A stretch of DNA of 12,717 nt from Sutterella sp. (GCA_003488465.1 DNLN01000109.1:1-12717), one strand, 5' to 3'; positions 1-7,068 are shown, numbered from the stretch's first letter. Numbers and translations: made by a program. The notes: a model not told the origin generated them from the letters alone.

Positions 1-54
1 CGCAAGAAGGAGCGCAGCCAGGAATTTGCAAGAAGGGGCGGTGACGATGACTAA
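1..54 (+). CDS. Probable C-terminal end of an upstream gene (phoH-like?), partial
   Basis: Reading from base 1, the first frame is open to a TAA at 52-54 and encodes a charged tail ending in RRGGDDD. The assignment to PhoH (PhoH-like ATPase) rests only on the very common phoH-ybeY order in proteobacteria. The 18 codons carry no recognisable domain. If real, the gene overlaps the ybeY start by 8 bases, which suggests translational coupling. The third frame is also open, to a TGA at 42-44, so the choice of frame is uncertain. Confidence 0.35.
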   Translation, partial: RKKERSQEFARRGGDDD

Positions 55-511
55 GCGAAAGATTCAATCCGTGATCGAGTTTGACCGCGTCGACGGATCG
101 CGCAAGCGTCTGCCCACGCGCGAGCAGATGCGCACCTGGATGCTTGCCGCGGCCGATGTGCCGCTCGAGATCTCCGTGCGATTTGTCGGCGAGCCGGAGG
201 GGCGCGAACTGAACCGCACCTACCGGGGAAAGGACTGGGCGACGAACGTTCTCACGTTCGACTACCAGCATGAGCCCGTGGCGCAGGCCGATCTCGTGAT
301 CTGCACGAGCGTGCTCGAGCGGGAGGCGGCCGAGCAGGGCAAGGCGTTCCGCAATCACCTCGCGCATCTGCTCATTCACGGCGTTTTGCATGCCCAGGGC
401 TGGGATCATGAGAGCGACGAGGAGGCCGAGCGGATGGAGGCCCGCGAGCGCTCGATCATGGCCGCTCTCGGGCTGCCGAACCCCTACAGCGACCGGGCAA
501 GGGGACACTAG
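47..511 (+). CDS. ybeY: YbeY, single-strand-specific endoribonuclease / rRNA maturation factor
   Basis: YbeY is a cytoplasmic zinc-dependent RNase involved in 16S rRNA 3'-end maturation and late-stage 70S ribosome quality control. The 154-residue product has the full family signature: an N-terminal region with the [17 protein letters not shown] block (about residues 55-71) and the metal motif [11 protein letters not shown] with H111, H115 and H121. Tryptophan replaces the usual tyrosine before the Asp-His pair. The length is normal for the family (about 155). I chose the ATG at 47 because AGAAGGGG at 31-38 sits 8 bases upstream; an in-frame TTG at 26 would add seven residues without a better ribosome site. 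The gene probably overlaps the end of phoH. No corC follows it, unlike in many relatives; lnt comes next after a 139-base gap. Confidence 0.95.
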   Translation: MTKRKIQSVIEFDRVDGSRKRLPTREQMRTWMLAAADVPLEISVRFVGEPEGRELNRTYRGKDWATNVLTFDYQHEPVAQADLVICTSVLEREAAEQGKAFRNHLAHLLIHGVLHAQGWDHESDEEAERMEARERSIMAALGLPNPYSDRARGH

Positions 512-519
512 CCGCAGGA

Positions 520-547
520 GCCGCAAAACAGCCGGCTGTTTTGCGGC
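520..547. repeat. Perfect 28-base palindrome between ybeY and lnt
   Basis: Bases 520-533 (GCCGCAAAACAGCC) are followed without spacer by their exact reverse complement at 534-547. In RNA this could fold as a 12-bp stem with a CCGG loop. It begins 9 bases after the ybeY stop. No U-run follows, so it is not a standard intrinsic terminator. It may protect the ybeY mRNA 3' end, act as a Rho-assisted terminator, or be a binding site for a dimeric protein. The dyad is seen directly; the role is unknown. Confidence 0.75.
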
Positions 548-637
548 GCAAACGCTTCCTGCCGCAATGATCGAACGCGGCCGCATGCGGCTCTTTTGGT
601 TGAGAGTACCATTGCGGTTCGTTTTCATACTCGATAA

Positions 638-643
638 AGGAAG
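638..643 (+). promoter_or_regulatory. Ribosome binding site deciding the GTG start of lnt
   Basis: AGGAAG lies 7 bases before the GTG at 651. This site, together with the family length, places the lnt start here and not at in-frame starts further upstream that reach back into ybeY. Confidence 0.7.
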
Positions 644-650
644 TCCGCCC

Positions 651-2195
651 GTGGCCGCACGCAATGCTCTTGAACAACCCCTGACGCGTCTTGCCATTGC
701 GGCAGCGGCCGGATTCATCGCTTCGGCCGGATTTGCACCGGTGTCGCTTGCGGGCGCCGCGGCGGTGGGTTTCATAGCACTCGCCTATCTGCTCACTCAG
801 GCAAAGGGGGCGGCCGAGAGCGCGCTTGCGGGCTGGCTCTGGGGTGTTGCCTACTTTTCTGCAGGGCTTTCCTGGACGTTCCACTCCATGCACGTGTACG
901 GCGGCGTTCCTGCCGTGCTCGCCGCGCTCGGCGTGCTTTTGCTCGGAGCCGCGCTTGCGATCTTTCCCGCGGGGGCGGCGCTGCTTTGCGCCCTCATCCG
1001 GGCGCCTCGGATTGTGAGCTGCGCGCTTGTCTTTCCTGCGCTCTGGGTGATCGGCGAGTGGCTTCGGGGCGTTGCGATCGGCGGCTTCGGATGGCTTTCG
1101 CTCGGATATGCATTCACCGAGGCCGTATTCGGTTCATGGGCTCCGGTGGGGGGCGTGTACACGGTCTCGGCCGTACTTGTCTTTGCCGGGAGCGCCATGG
1201 TCGCCTTCCTGATGGTTCCCAAGGAGCGGTCGCTCACCCGTGCGGGGCTAGCTCTGTGGCTTGGAGCCCTGGTGATCGGATCCGTCGCTCTTGGCAACGT
1301 GACCTGGTCGGAGCCGGGAAAGCGGCTCGAAGTGCGCGTCGTTCAGCCCGATCTGCCTCTTGTCATCGCGGCGCGTCCGGGCGAGGATGCAAGGCGCCTC
1401 ATGCGGCTTGCGGCTATGAGCGAGCGATCCGCCATGGGCGGGAAGGGGCTTGATCTCATCGTCTGGCCCGAGAGCGTCTACGCGCAGCCCCTGGAGCGGC
1501 TTGTCCTGGAAGCCCGCGAGCCTCAGCGCATTGCCGAAAAGATGGGGGCGACGGTTCTTTTCAGCGCGTTTTCCGAGCCTTTGAAAAATCAGTTCTACAA
1601 CGCCGTGTGGGTTGCTCGGCCGGAAGAGGCCGCTGCCCGGGTGGTGTACGCCAAGCGCCATCTTGTGCCGTTCGGCGAGTATGTTCCGGCGGGCTTTCGC
1701 TGGTTTGTTGACCAGCTGGGAATCCCGATGGCCGATCAGCAGCCGGGAGAGATTGCCCAGGCGCCCGTGCGGGTGGCGGGCGTTGATCTTGCGCTTTCGG
1801 TCTGCTACGAGAACATGTTCGGCGAGGAAATTCGCGACTGGTGGAGCCTCTCCCGGCCCGGCATCATTCTCAATCAGTCCAATCTCGGATGGTTCTCCGA
1901 TCCGGCAGCCGTTCAGTTCACTCAGATGAACCGCATGCGCGCCAGGGAGACTGCCAGACCCGTTCTGCAGGCCATGATGGGCGGCTACTCGGCCCTGATC
2001 CTGCCCGACGGCGAGTTCGACCGCGTGGTGGACAAGGGCGCACAGAACATGGATCTCACGGTTCAGGCCTACGAGGGCGAGGCAACGCCCTTTGTGCGGT
2101 ATGGCAACGTGCCGCTTCTTGCTCTGATGCTTGTCTTTCTCGGTCTTGGCCTCGCAAGCCGCCTGCTGGCCGCAAGGCGAGGGCTGGGGGCTTGA
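651..2195 (+). CDS. lnt: Apolipoprotein N-acyltransferase Lnt
   Basis: Lnt is an inner-membrane enzyme that transfers an acyl chain from phospholipid to the N-terminal cysteine of diacylglyceryl-apolipoproteins, the last step of lipoprotein maturation. The 514-residue protein (E. coli Lnt has 512) starts with several hydrophobic segments in about residues 12-220. A nitrilase-like periplasmic domain follows, with the catalytic triad E274 (in VWPES), K335 (in YAKRHLVPFGEY) and C385 (in SVCYEN). A final membrane helix lies near the C-terminus before an ArgArg tail. The same frame stays open upstream to 390, overlapping ybeY, but GTG at 651 with AGGAAG 7 bases ahead gives the normal length. The gene lies alone between two gaps with strong dyads, so it may be its own transcription unit or be read through from ybeY. 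The following genes are not functionally related to it. Confidence 0.95.
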   Translation: MAARNALEQPLTRLAIAAAAGFIASAGFAPVSLAGAAAVGFIALAYLLTQAKGAAESALAGWLWGVAYFSAGLSWTFHSMHVYGGVPAVLAALGVLLLGAALAIFPAGAALLCALIRAPRIVSCALVFPALWVIGEWLRGVAIGGFGWLSLGYAFTEAVFGSWAPVGGVYTVSAVLVFAGSAMVAFLMVPKERSLTRAGLALWLGALVIGSVALGNVTWSEPGKRLEVRVVQPDLPLVIAARPGEDARRLMRLAAMSERSAMGGKGLDLIVWPESVYAQPLERLVLEAREPQRIAEKMGATVLFSAFSEPLKNQFYNAVWVARPEEAAARVVYAKRHLVPFGEYVPAGFRWFVDQLGIPMADQQPGEIAQAPVRVAGVDLALSVCYENMFGEEIRDWWSLSRPGIILNQSNLGWFSDPAAVQFTQMNRMRARETARPVLQAMMGGYSALILPDGEFDRVVDKGAQNMDLTVQAYEGEATPFVRYGNVPLLALMLVFLGLGLASRLLAARRGLGA

Positions 2196-2205
2196 GCCAG
2201 AGAAA

Positions 2206-2233
2206 TTCTGACGCCGCAAAAAGGCGGTAAAAT
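2206..2233 (+). promoter_or_regulatory. Candidate sigma-70 promoter for glyQ-glyS
   Basis: TAAAAT at 2228-2233 differs from the -10 consensus at one position. TTCTGA at 2206-2211 is a weak -35 candidate with a 16-base spacer. The site lies just after the lnt stop, in the first AT-rich stretch, and would start transcription about 65 bases before glyQ, ahead of the hairpin at 2251-2283. The -10 is good and the -35 poor, so this stays tentative. Confidence 0.35.
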
Positions 2234-2250
2234 CAACTGTTATTTTTCCC

Positions 2251-2283
2251 TCGCCTCAAGTGCGGACAGCCGCATTGAGGCGA
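2251..2283 (+). promoter_or_regulatory. Bulged hairpin in the glyQ leader
   Basis: The arm TCGCCTCAA-g-TGCGG (2251-2265) pairs with CCGCATTGAGGCGA (2270-2283) around the loop ACAG. That is 14 base pairs interrupted only by one bulged G at 2260. It ends 22 bases before the glyQ ATG. The T-rich tract lies upstream of the hairpin (about 2240-2247), not downstream, so it is not an intrinsic terminator on either strand. It could be a 5' stabiliser or translation control structure. It shows no T-box features, which would be unexpected in a proteobacterium anyway. Confidence 0.6.
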
Positions 2284-2305
2284 TTTGTCGACAAGAAAAA
2301 AGCTC

Positions 2306-3211
2306 ATGATTACCTTTCAAGAAGTGATTCTGCGTCTGCAGGACTATTGGAACAAGCAGGGCTGCGCATTGCTCCAGCCCATTGACATCGAGGTTGGCGC
2401 CGGAACGAGCCATACGGCGACCTTCCTGCGTGCGCTCGGCCCGGAACCCTGGCGCGCCGCATACGTGCAGCCCTCCCGCCGTCCCAAGGACGCCCGCTAC
2501 GGCGAAAACCCCAACCGACTGCACCAGCATCACCAGTATCAGGTTGTCCTGAAGCCTTCTCCGGTGAACATTGTTGATCTGTACCTGGATTCTCTTCGCG
2601 CCCTGGGCATTGACACGGAAGTCAATGACGTGCGCTTTGTGGAGGACAACTGGGAGAACCCGACGCTTGGCGCCTGGGGCCTTGGCTGGGAAGTCTGGAT
2701 GAACGGCATGGAAGTGACGCAGTTCACGTACTTCCAGCAGGTGGGCGGTCTTGAATGCAAGCCCATCACCGGCGAGATCACCTACGGTCTCGAACGCCTG
2801 ACGATGTATCTGCAGAACTGCGACAACGTCTTCGACCTCGTCTTCACCAAGTGGAAGGACGGTCTCGGCAAGGAGCACACGCTCACCTACGGCGATGTCT
2901 TCCATCAGAACGAAGTCGAGCAGTCCAAGTACAACTTCGAGGCGAGCGATCCGGAGAAACTCTTCAAGCAGTTCGACTACTTCGAGAGCGAAGCCAAGCG
3001 GCTCATGGAGCTGCAGCTTGCGCTGCCCGCCTACGAGATGGTTCTCAAGGCCGGCCACACATTCAATCTGCTCGACGCCCGCGGCGCGATTTCCGTGACC
3101 GAGCGCGCAGCCTACATCGCCCGCATCCGCAACTTCAGCCGCGCAGTGGCCCAGAGTTACTACGACGCTCGCGAGCGTCTCGGCTTCCCGATGCTCAAGG
3201 ACAGCAACTAG
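2306..3211 (+). CDS. glyQ: Glycyl-tRNA synthetase alpha subunit
   Basis: GlyQ is the catalytic alpha chain of the alpha2-beta2 bacterial glycyl-tRNA synthetase, a class II enzyme that activates glycine with ATP and charges tRNA-Gly. The 301-residue product (E. coli 303) is strongly conserved from LQDYW and VGAGTSH near the N-terminus, through YVQPSRRP and RYGENPNR (class II motif region, about residues 54-72), to [29 protein letters not shown] and ITYGLERL (motif 3 region). [12 protein letters not shown] and the [14 protein letters not shown] block follow. The ATG at 2306 is chosen because it gives the family length. Its ribosome site is only AAGAAAAA; an in-frame TTG at 2285 would add seven residues with GAGG placed too close. 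Codon use is strongly biased, as expected for a well-expressed gene. glyS follows after 22 bases. Confidence 0.97.
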   Translation: MITFQEVILRLQDYWNKQGCALLQPIDIEVGAGTSHTATFLRALGPEPWRAAYVQPSRRPKDARYGENPNRLHQHHQYQVVLKPSPVNIVDLYLDSLRALGIDTEVNDVRFVEDNWENPTLGAWGLGWEVWMNGMEVTQFTYFQQVGGLECKPITGEITYGLERLTMYLQNCDNVFDLVFTKWKDGLGKEHTLTYGDVFHQNEVEQSKYNFEASDPEKLFKQFDYFESEAKRLMELQLALPAYEMVLKAGHTFNLLDARGAISVTERAAYIARIRNFSRAVAQSYYDARERLGFPMLKDSN

Positions 3212-3233
3212 GAACAGGATTTGAGAGAAGAAA

Positions 3234-5327
3234 ATGACGAGTTTGTTAGTTGAACTTCAGACTGAGGAGCTGCCGCCCAAGGCGCTTAAGAAGCTTTCCG
3301 AGGCGTTTGCCGACGGAGTGGCCAAGGCGCTCGCCGCGCAGCATCTGCTTTCGGCCGATTCCGTCACGACGGGTTTTGGCGCGCCGCGCCGCATGGCCGT
3401 GCTGATCACCAACGTGCTTGCCAAGGCCCCGGACGAGGCCTTCCGCCAGAAGCTTGTGCCGGTGCGCGTCGGACTCACGGCCGAGGGCGAGGCCGCTCCG
3501 GCGCTCGTGAAGAAGATGGCCGCCCTGGGCATCACCTGTCCCGTTTCCGAATTAAAGCGCGTGAACGACGGCAAGAACGAGCAGCTGGTGTACGAAGGCG
3601 TCAAGATGGGCGTTGAGCTTGCTGCCGGCCTGCAGAAGGCGCTTGAGGATGCCGTCAAGGCTCTGCCGATCCCCCGCGTGATGAACTACCAGCTGGCTGA
3701 CGGACACACGACCGTGCAGTTCGTCCGCCCCGTCAAGCACCTTACGGCTCTCTACGGCGAAGAGATCGTTCCCGTGGCGATGTTCGGCCTCAAGGCCGAC
3801 CGCATCACCATGGGCCATCGCTTCCACACCAAGCATCCGATCGCGATTCGCTCGGCCGACGGCTATGCCGAGCAGCTCAAGAGCGAAGGCAAGGTGATCG
3901 CCTCCTATCCGGAGCGCCGCGCCAGGCTCGTCGAGCTCCTCAAGGCCGAGGCCGACCGTCAGGGCGGCACGCTGATCGCTCCCGAGGACCTCATCGATGA
4001 GACGAACTCGCTCACCGAGTGGCCCGTCATCTACACGAGCGGCTTTGAGCAGAAGTTCCTTGCCGTGCCCGAGGAGTGCCTGATTCTCACGATGCAGACC
4101 AACCAGAAGTACTTCCCGATGCGCGATGCGGCGGGCAAGCTCATGAACAAGTTCTGCCTCGTGTCCCACCTTGAGGCCAAGGACGGCGGCGAAGCGATCC
4201 GCTCGGGCAACGCCCGCGTCGTGCGCGCTCGTCTTGCCGACGCCGAGTTCTTCTACACCCAGGACTGCCAGCAGACGCTTGAGAGCCGCGTGCCGGGTCT
4301 CGAGCACGTGGTCTACCACAACAAGCTCGGCTCCCAGGCGGCCCGCATGCTGCGCGTGAAGGCCCTTGCTGGCATGATCGCCGGCCTCATCGGCGCCGAC
4401 GCGGCCAAGGCCGAGCGCGCTGCAATGCTTGCCAAGGCCGACCTGCGCACCCTGATGGTGGGCGAGTTCCCCGAACTGCAGGGCATCATGGGCGAGTACT
4501 ACGCGAGAAACGACGGTGAGCCCGAAGAGGTCGCCAAGGCGGTGAGCGAGCACTATGCGCCGCGCTTTGCGGGCGACGCGCTGCCCTCGACCCCCGTGTC
4601 GATCGCCGTGGCTCTTGCCGACAAGCTTGAGACGCTGACCGGCATGTTCGGCATCGGCCAGATGCCCACGGGCGACAAGGATCCGTTCGCACTGCGCCGC
4701 CATGCGCTCGGCGTGCTGCGCATGCTGATCGAAAAGAAGCTCGACGTGAGCCTGCGCGGACTCATTGAGCGCGCCTTTGCGATCGAGTGCGGTGTCGCCG
4801 GGCTCAAGGACGAGACCGAGAGCCTGCTCGGGTTCTTCTTTGACCGTCTGCGCGTGATGATGCGCGAGCACGGATACAGCGCCCAGGAAGTCGATGCCGT
4901 GCTTGCCAAGCGCAACAACTGCGTTCTCGACACGCCCGTGCGTCTTGCCGCCGTGAAGTCCTTCATGGCTCTGCCCGAGGCGGAGAGCCTGACGGCCGCC
5001 AACAAGCGCATTGCCAACATCCTCAAGAAGATCGAGGGCGAGGTGAGCGATGAAGTGAACGAAGCGCTCTTTGCCGAGCCGGCCGAAAAGGCGCTCTTTG
5101 CCGCCATGAAGGCCTGCGAGCCTGCGGTGAAGCAGGCTTACGAAGCCGGTCGCTTCGAGGACGTTCTGCGTGCGCTCACGAGTCTGAAGGCACCGGTTGA
5201 TGCGTTCTTTGCCGACGTCATGGTCAATGCCGACGATCCGGCCGTGCGTGCGAACCGCCAGGCGCTCCTCAAGCGCCTGTACACGCTCATGAACAGCGTT
5301 GCCGAACTCTCGCGTCTTGCGAAGTAA
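3234..5327 (+). CDS. glyS: Glycyl-tRNA synthetase beta subunit
   Basis: GlyS is the beta chain of the alpha2-beta2 glycyl-tRNA synthetase; it recognises and binds tRNA-Gly and is needed for aminoacylation by GlyQ. The 697-residue product (E. coli 689) opens with the typical LLVELQTEELPPKAL. It contains the GHRFH motif near residue 193, the QTNQKYFP block near 282, the VVRARLADAEFF block near 325 and the HD-like region DKLETLTG...PTGDKDPFALRR near 462-490. It ends in a helical DALR-type anticodon-binding region (about residues 580-690). The ATG at 3234 has GAGAGAAG just upstream, and the 22-base gap from glyQ fits a two-gene operon. A very long antisense open frame covers this gene; I read it as a composition shadow. 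Confidence 0.97.
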   Translation: MTSLLVELQTEELPPKALKKLSEAFADGVAKALAAQHLLSADSVTTGFGAPRRMAVLITNVLAKAPDEAFRQKLVPVRVGLTAEGEAAPALVKKMAALGITCPVSELKRVNDGKNEQLVYEGVKMGVELAAGLQKALEDAVKALPIPRVMNYQLADGHTTVQFVRPVKHLTALYGEEIVPVAMFGLKADRITMGHRFHTKHPIAIRSADGYAEQLKSEGKVIASYPERRARLVELLKAEADRQGGTLIAPEDLIDETNSLTEWPVIYTSGFEQKFLAVPEECLILTMQTNQKYFPMRDAAGKLMNKFCLVSHLEAKDGGEAIRSGNARVVRARLADAEFFYTQDCQQTLESRVPGLEHVVYHNKLGSQAARMLRVKALAGMIAGLIGADAAKAERAAMLAKADLRTLMVGEFPELQGIMGEYYARNDGEPEEVAKAVSEHYAPRFAGDALPSTPVSIAVALADKLETLTGMFGIGQMPTGDKDPFALRRHALGVLRMLIEKKLDVSLRGLIERAFAIECGVAGLKDETESLLGFFFDRLRVMMREHGYSAQEVDAVLAKRNNCVLDTPVRLAAVKSFMALPEAESLTAANKRIANILKKIEGEVSDEVNEALFAEPAEKALFAAMKACEPAVKQAYEAGRFEDVLRALTSLKAPVDAFFADVMVNADDPAVRANRQALLKRLYTLMNSVAELSRLAK

Positions 5328-5339
5328 AGCGCATTGACT

Positions 5340-5375
5340 GATGGCCGCAGCGGTTCGCCTGCCTCTGCGGCCATC
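5340..5375 (+). terminator. Stem-loop after glyS (terminator or mRNA 3'-end stabiliser, no U-run)
   Basis: GATGGCCGCAG (5340-5350) and CTGCGGCCATC (5365-5375) are exact reverse complements, giving an 11-bp GC-rich stem with a 14-base loop. The structure starts 12 bases after the glyS stop. It is followed by GTGTATCTGG, with no U-run, so intrinsic termination would be weak. It plausibly marks the 3' end of glyQS mRNA or reduces read-through into plsC. Structure seen; role inferred. Confidence 0.5.
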
Positions 5376-5402
5376 GTGTATCTGGGGCAAGCCGAACAAA
5401 AC

Positions 5403-5408
5403 AGGAGG
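5403..5408 (+). promoter_or_regulatory. Strong ribosome binding site deciding the GTG start of plsC
   Basis: A full AGGAGG lies 6 bases before the GTG at 5415. It rules against the in-frame upstream start at 5334, which would run through the stem-loop after glyS. Confidence 0.8.
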
Positions 5409-5414
5409 AAAGCC

Positions 5415-6164
5415 GTGAAAGTCATTCGCGCTTCGCTTTTTTATCTCTTTGCCTGCTTTGCGACATTGGTTCTTGCGGGCGGCTGCGTACTCACCTGGCC
5501 GATCCTTTCCCGGCCCGTGCGCTACCGGATGTTCGGTCAGCGCTACGGCAGATGGCTTGTGCGGGCGCTCGACATTCTGTGCGGCGTGCGCTATGAGGTG
5601 ATCGGCGAGCAGAATATTCCTGCCGATGCTGCGCGCATCCTCGTGCTCAGCAAGCATCAGTCGGCCTGGGAGACGCTCTTTCTGCCGGCGTTCCTGCCCC
5701 GGCCGATGTCCTTTGTCTACAAGCAGTCTCTGCACTGGCTTCCGCTGCTCGGCTGGTCGCTCAAATCGCTTCACATGGTGGCCGTGGACCGCAAGCGGGG
5801 TGCGAGCGCCTTCGTGAATTTCCTCAAGCGCGGAAAGCAGGCCGTGGATCGCGGCTGGTGGATCATGCTGTTTCCAGAGGGCACGCGCGTGGCTCCTGGA
5901 AAGCGCATCCGCTACAAGACGGGCGGCGCGCGCTTTGCGCTTGCGTGCGGATGCGACGTGCTGCCGGTAGCCCTGAATTCCGGGCACTGCTGGGGGCGCA
6001 ACCAGTTCGTCAAGAATCCCGGGAAAATCACGGTGAGCTTCGGTCCGGTGATCAAGTCTGAGGGCAAGAGCGCCCATCAGCTCAACGATGAGATCGAGAA
6101 CTGGATCGAAGGAGAACTCGCAAGGATCGAAGGCAGGGAGGCCGAGCGCGTTGAAGGACACTGA
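5415..6164 (+). CDS. plsC: 1-acyl-sn-glycerol-3-phosphate acyltransferase PlsC
   Basis: PlsC is an inner-membrane enzyme that acylates lysophosphatidic acid to phosphatidic acid, the second acylation of phospholipid synthesis. The 249-residue product has an N-terminal hydrophobic segment (about residues 6-29) and the LPLAT acyltransferase domain. Motif I reads HQSAWE (H81, E86), an HX4E form in place of textbook NHX4D; this form is, as far as I know, common in betaproteobacterial homologues. The FPEGTR motif (residues 153-158) is intact. GTG at 5415 is chosen for its perfect Shine-Dalgarno site. The stop overlaps the start of the next gene by 14 bases, so the two are probably co-translated. 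In many Burkholderiales gmhB precedes plsC; here glyS does. Lnt and PlsC both act on envelope lipids, but nothing in the sequence links their regulation. Confidence 0.9.
   Translation: MKVIRASLFYLFACFATLVLAGGCVLTWPILSRPVRYRMFGQRYGRWLVRALDILCGVRYEVIGEQNIPADAARILVLSKHQSAWETLFLPAFLPRPMSFVYKQSLHWLPLLGWSLKSLHMVAVDRKRGASAFVNFLKRGKQAVDRGWWIMLFPEGTRVAPGKRIRYKTGGARFALACGCDVLPVALNSGHCWGRNQFVKNPGKITVSFGPVIKSEGKSAHQLNDEIENWIEGELARIEGREAERVEGH
6135..6141 (+). promoter_or_regulatory. Ribosome binding site deciding the TTG start of the YgjP-type gene
   Basis: AGGGAGG, inside the end of plsC, lies 9 bases before the TTG at 6151. It supports that rare start over the in-frame ATG at 6088, which would create a 77-base overlap with plsC. 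Confidence 0.65.
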
Positions 6165-6903
6165 GCCGCAGGAAACCTTTGAGCTCACAGCCGGCTCCGA
6201 AGGGCCGAGCCGGTCCGCTCCCGAGCCGATCTACTACACGGTGCGCCGCACCGGCAGGACGCTCCTCTCGGTCCGCATTACCGATCAGGGCGTGGTGGTG
6301 ACTGCGCCCCGCTGGGTGACGAACCGCGCGATCGAGGAGTTTGTCGAGGACAAGCGCGAGTGGATCACGACGCATTACGAGCGCTGGCAGAAGATGCGCG
6401 CGGCAGCCGGGGGCGGTGCTGAGATTTTCGCCGAGGGCGGCCGGTTGCCGTACCGGGGAGGACACGTGACGCTCAGGCTCGGAGCGAAAAACACCGAGCT
6501 GCTGCCGGGCGCAATCCTTCACCTTGCGGTTCCGTCTCTCGCAGACCGGACCGAAATCGCCCGTGCAGCGTTCGTGTTTCTCTTTGAAAAGGCCCGGGAG
6601 GTCATCGCTGAGCGCATTGAGCTGCTCTCGGACCGATTTCCGAAGCCCGCCACCAAGATCGCCCTTTCGAATGCGAGGCGACAGTGGGGAAGCTGCACCT
6701 CCGAGGGGCATGTGTATTTCAGCTGGCGGCTTATCTTTTTTGATGACGCCGTAATCGACTATGTCATCGCCCATGAGTTCTCCCACCGCGTTCACATGAA
6801 CCACTCCCAGGCCTTCTGGAAGCAGGTCGAGGCGATCATGCCCTCGTACCGCGAACCGAAAGACAGGCTCAAGAGCGCCCGGATGGGGTATCTGCCGCTC
6901 TGA
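6151..6903 (+). CDS. YgjP/DUF45-family zinc metallopeptidase
   Basis: The 250-residue product belongs to the M48-like YgjP family (PF01863, formerly DUF45, SprT-related). The zinc site is clear: HEFSH with H208, E209 and H212, then the MNHSQAFW block giving H218 as the likely third ligand. The family block RRQWGSCTSEG lies about 30 residues before it. The first 30 or so residues are low-complexity and acidic, and no signal peptide is visible, so the protein is probably cytosolic. The physiological substrate is not established for this family. TTG at 6151 is preferred on its AGGGAGG site and 14-base overlap with plsC; an ATG start at 6088 would add 21 residues. It closes the left-hand gene block and sits directly before the mraZ promoter region, an order common in Burkholderiales. 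Confidence 0.88.
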   Translation: MKDTEPQETFELTAGSEGPSRSAPEPIYYTVRRTGRTLLSVRITDQGVVVTAPRWVTNRAIEEFVEDKREWITTHYERWQKMRAAAGGGAEIFAEGGRLPYRGGHVTLRLGAKNTELLPGAILHLAVPSLADRTEIARAAFVFLFEKAREVIAERIELLSDRFPKPATKIALSNARRQWGSCTSEGHVYFSWRLIFFDDAVIDYVIAHEFSHRVHMNHSQAFWKQVEAIMPSYREPKDRLKSARMGYLPL

Positions 6904-6916
6904 CACCTCCCATCTT

Positions 6917-6970
6917 GGGGGTGGGGCGTGCCCGATCCACTACCTTTGGGGGAAGGGGGCGGCGGCCCCT
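6917..6970 (+). other. G-rich segment after the YgjP-type gene
   Basis: Four G-runs of four or five bases occur at 6917-6921, 6923-6926, 6948-6952 and 6955-6959, ending in a small hairpin AGGGG/CCCCT (6954-6958 with 6966-6970, loop GCGGCGG). The middle loop of a four-run quadruplex would be about 21 bases, so a stable quadruplex is uncertain. No U-run follows the hairpin. The G-rich RNA could weaken read-through into the mraZ promoter. The composition is seen directly; the function is a guess. Confidence 0.4.
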
Positions 6971-7013
6971 CTCAAACCTCCGCAACTTTGGTGCGAATTT
7001 CTCCGTTAGAAGC

Positions 7014-7065
7014 AAAAAAATAACCCAAAATCAGTCTGTTCATCTCGTGGTCTTTGTGATAGAGT
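7014..7065 (+). promoter_or_regulatory. Candidate mraZ (dcw cluster) promoter with UP-like element
   Basis: An extended -10, TGA TAGAGT (7057-7065), pairs with a weak -35, TGTTCA (7037-7042), across a 17-base spacer. An A-rich tract, AAAAAAATAA (7014-7023), lies where an UP element would sit relative to a start near 7072. The predicted transcription start falls inside the MraZ-type repeats at 7069-7098, which fits repression by MraZ. It is the most AT-rich stretch in the window. No other gap in the right-hand half could hold a promoter. Confidence 0.5.
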
Positions 7066-7068
7066 TCG

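Noticed and set aside
580..597. Small GCCGCATGCGGC dyad followed by TCTTTT as a terminator
   Set aside because: At most a 4-bp stem with a 4-base loop and an interrupted T-run; too weak to call, noted only as part of the GCCGCA cluster.
600..631. Possible lnt promoter (TTGAGA at 600-605 with CATACT at 626-631)
   Set aside because: The spacer would be 20 bases and the -10 match is poor; not strong enough to list.
390..650. Upstream extension of the lnt frame into ybeY
   Set aside because: The extension is Arg/Pro-rich, overlaps a conserved gene in another frame, and Lnt reaches its normal length from the GTG at 651.
2196..2305. Glycine T-box or riboswitch ahead of glyQ
   Set aside because: The leader is too short, with no T-box sequence, specifier loop or antiterminator, and proteobacteria generally do not use T-boxes for glyQS.
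5655..5672. PlsC lacking the NHX4D aspartate as a sign of inactivation
   Set aside because: The HX4E form (HQSAWE) is, to my knowledge, frequent in betaproteobacterial PlsC-like proteins, and FPEGTR is intact, so loss of activity is not indicated.
3552..6188. 878-codon open frame on the minus strand over glyS and plsC
   Set aside because: It lies wholly antisense to two well-supported conserved genes, its product is compositionally odd (His/Arg/Leu/Gly-rich) with no recognisable motif, and such shadows are expected opposite GC-rich biased codons.
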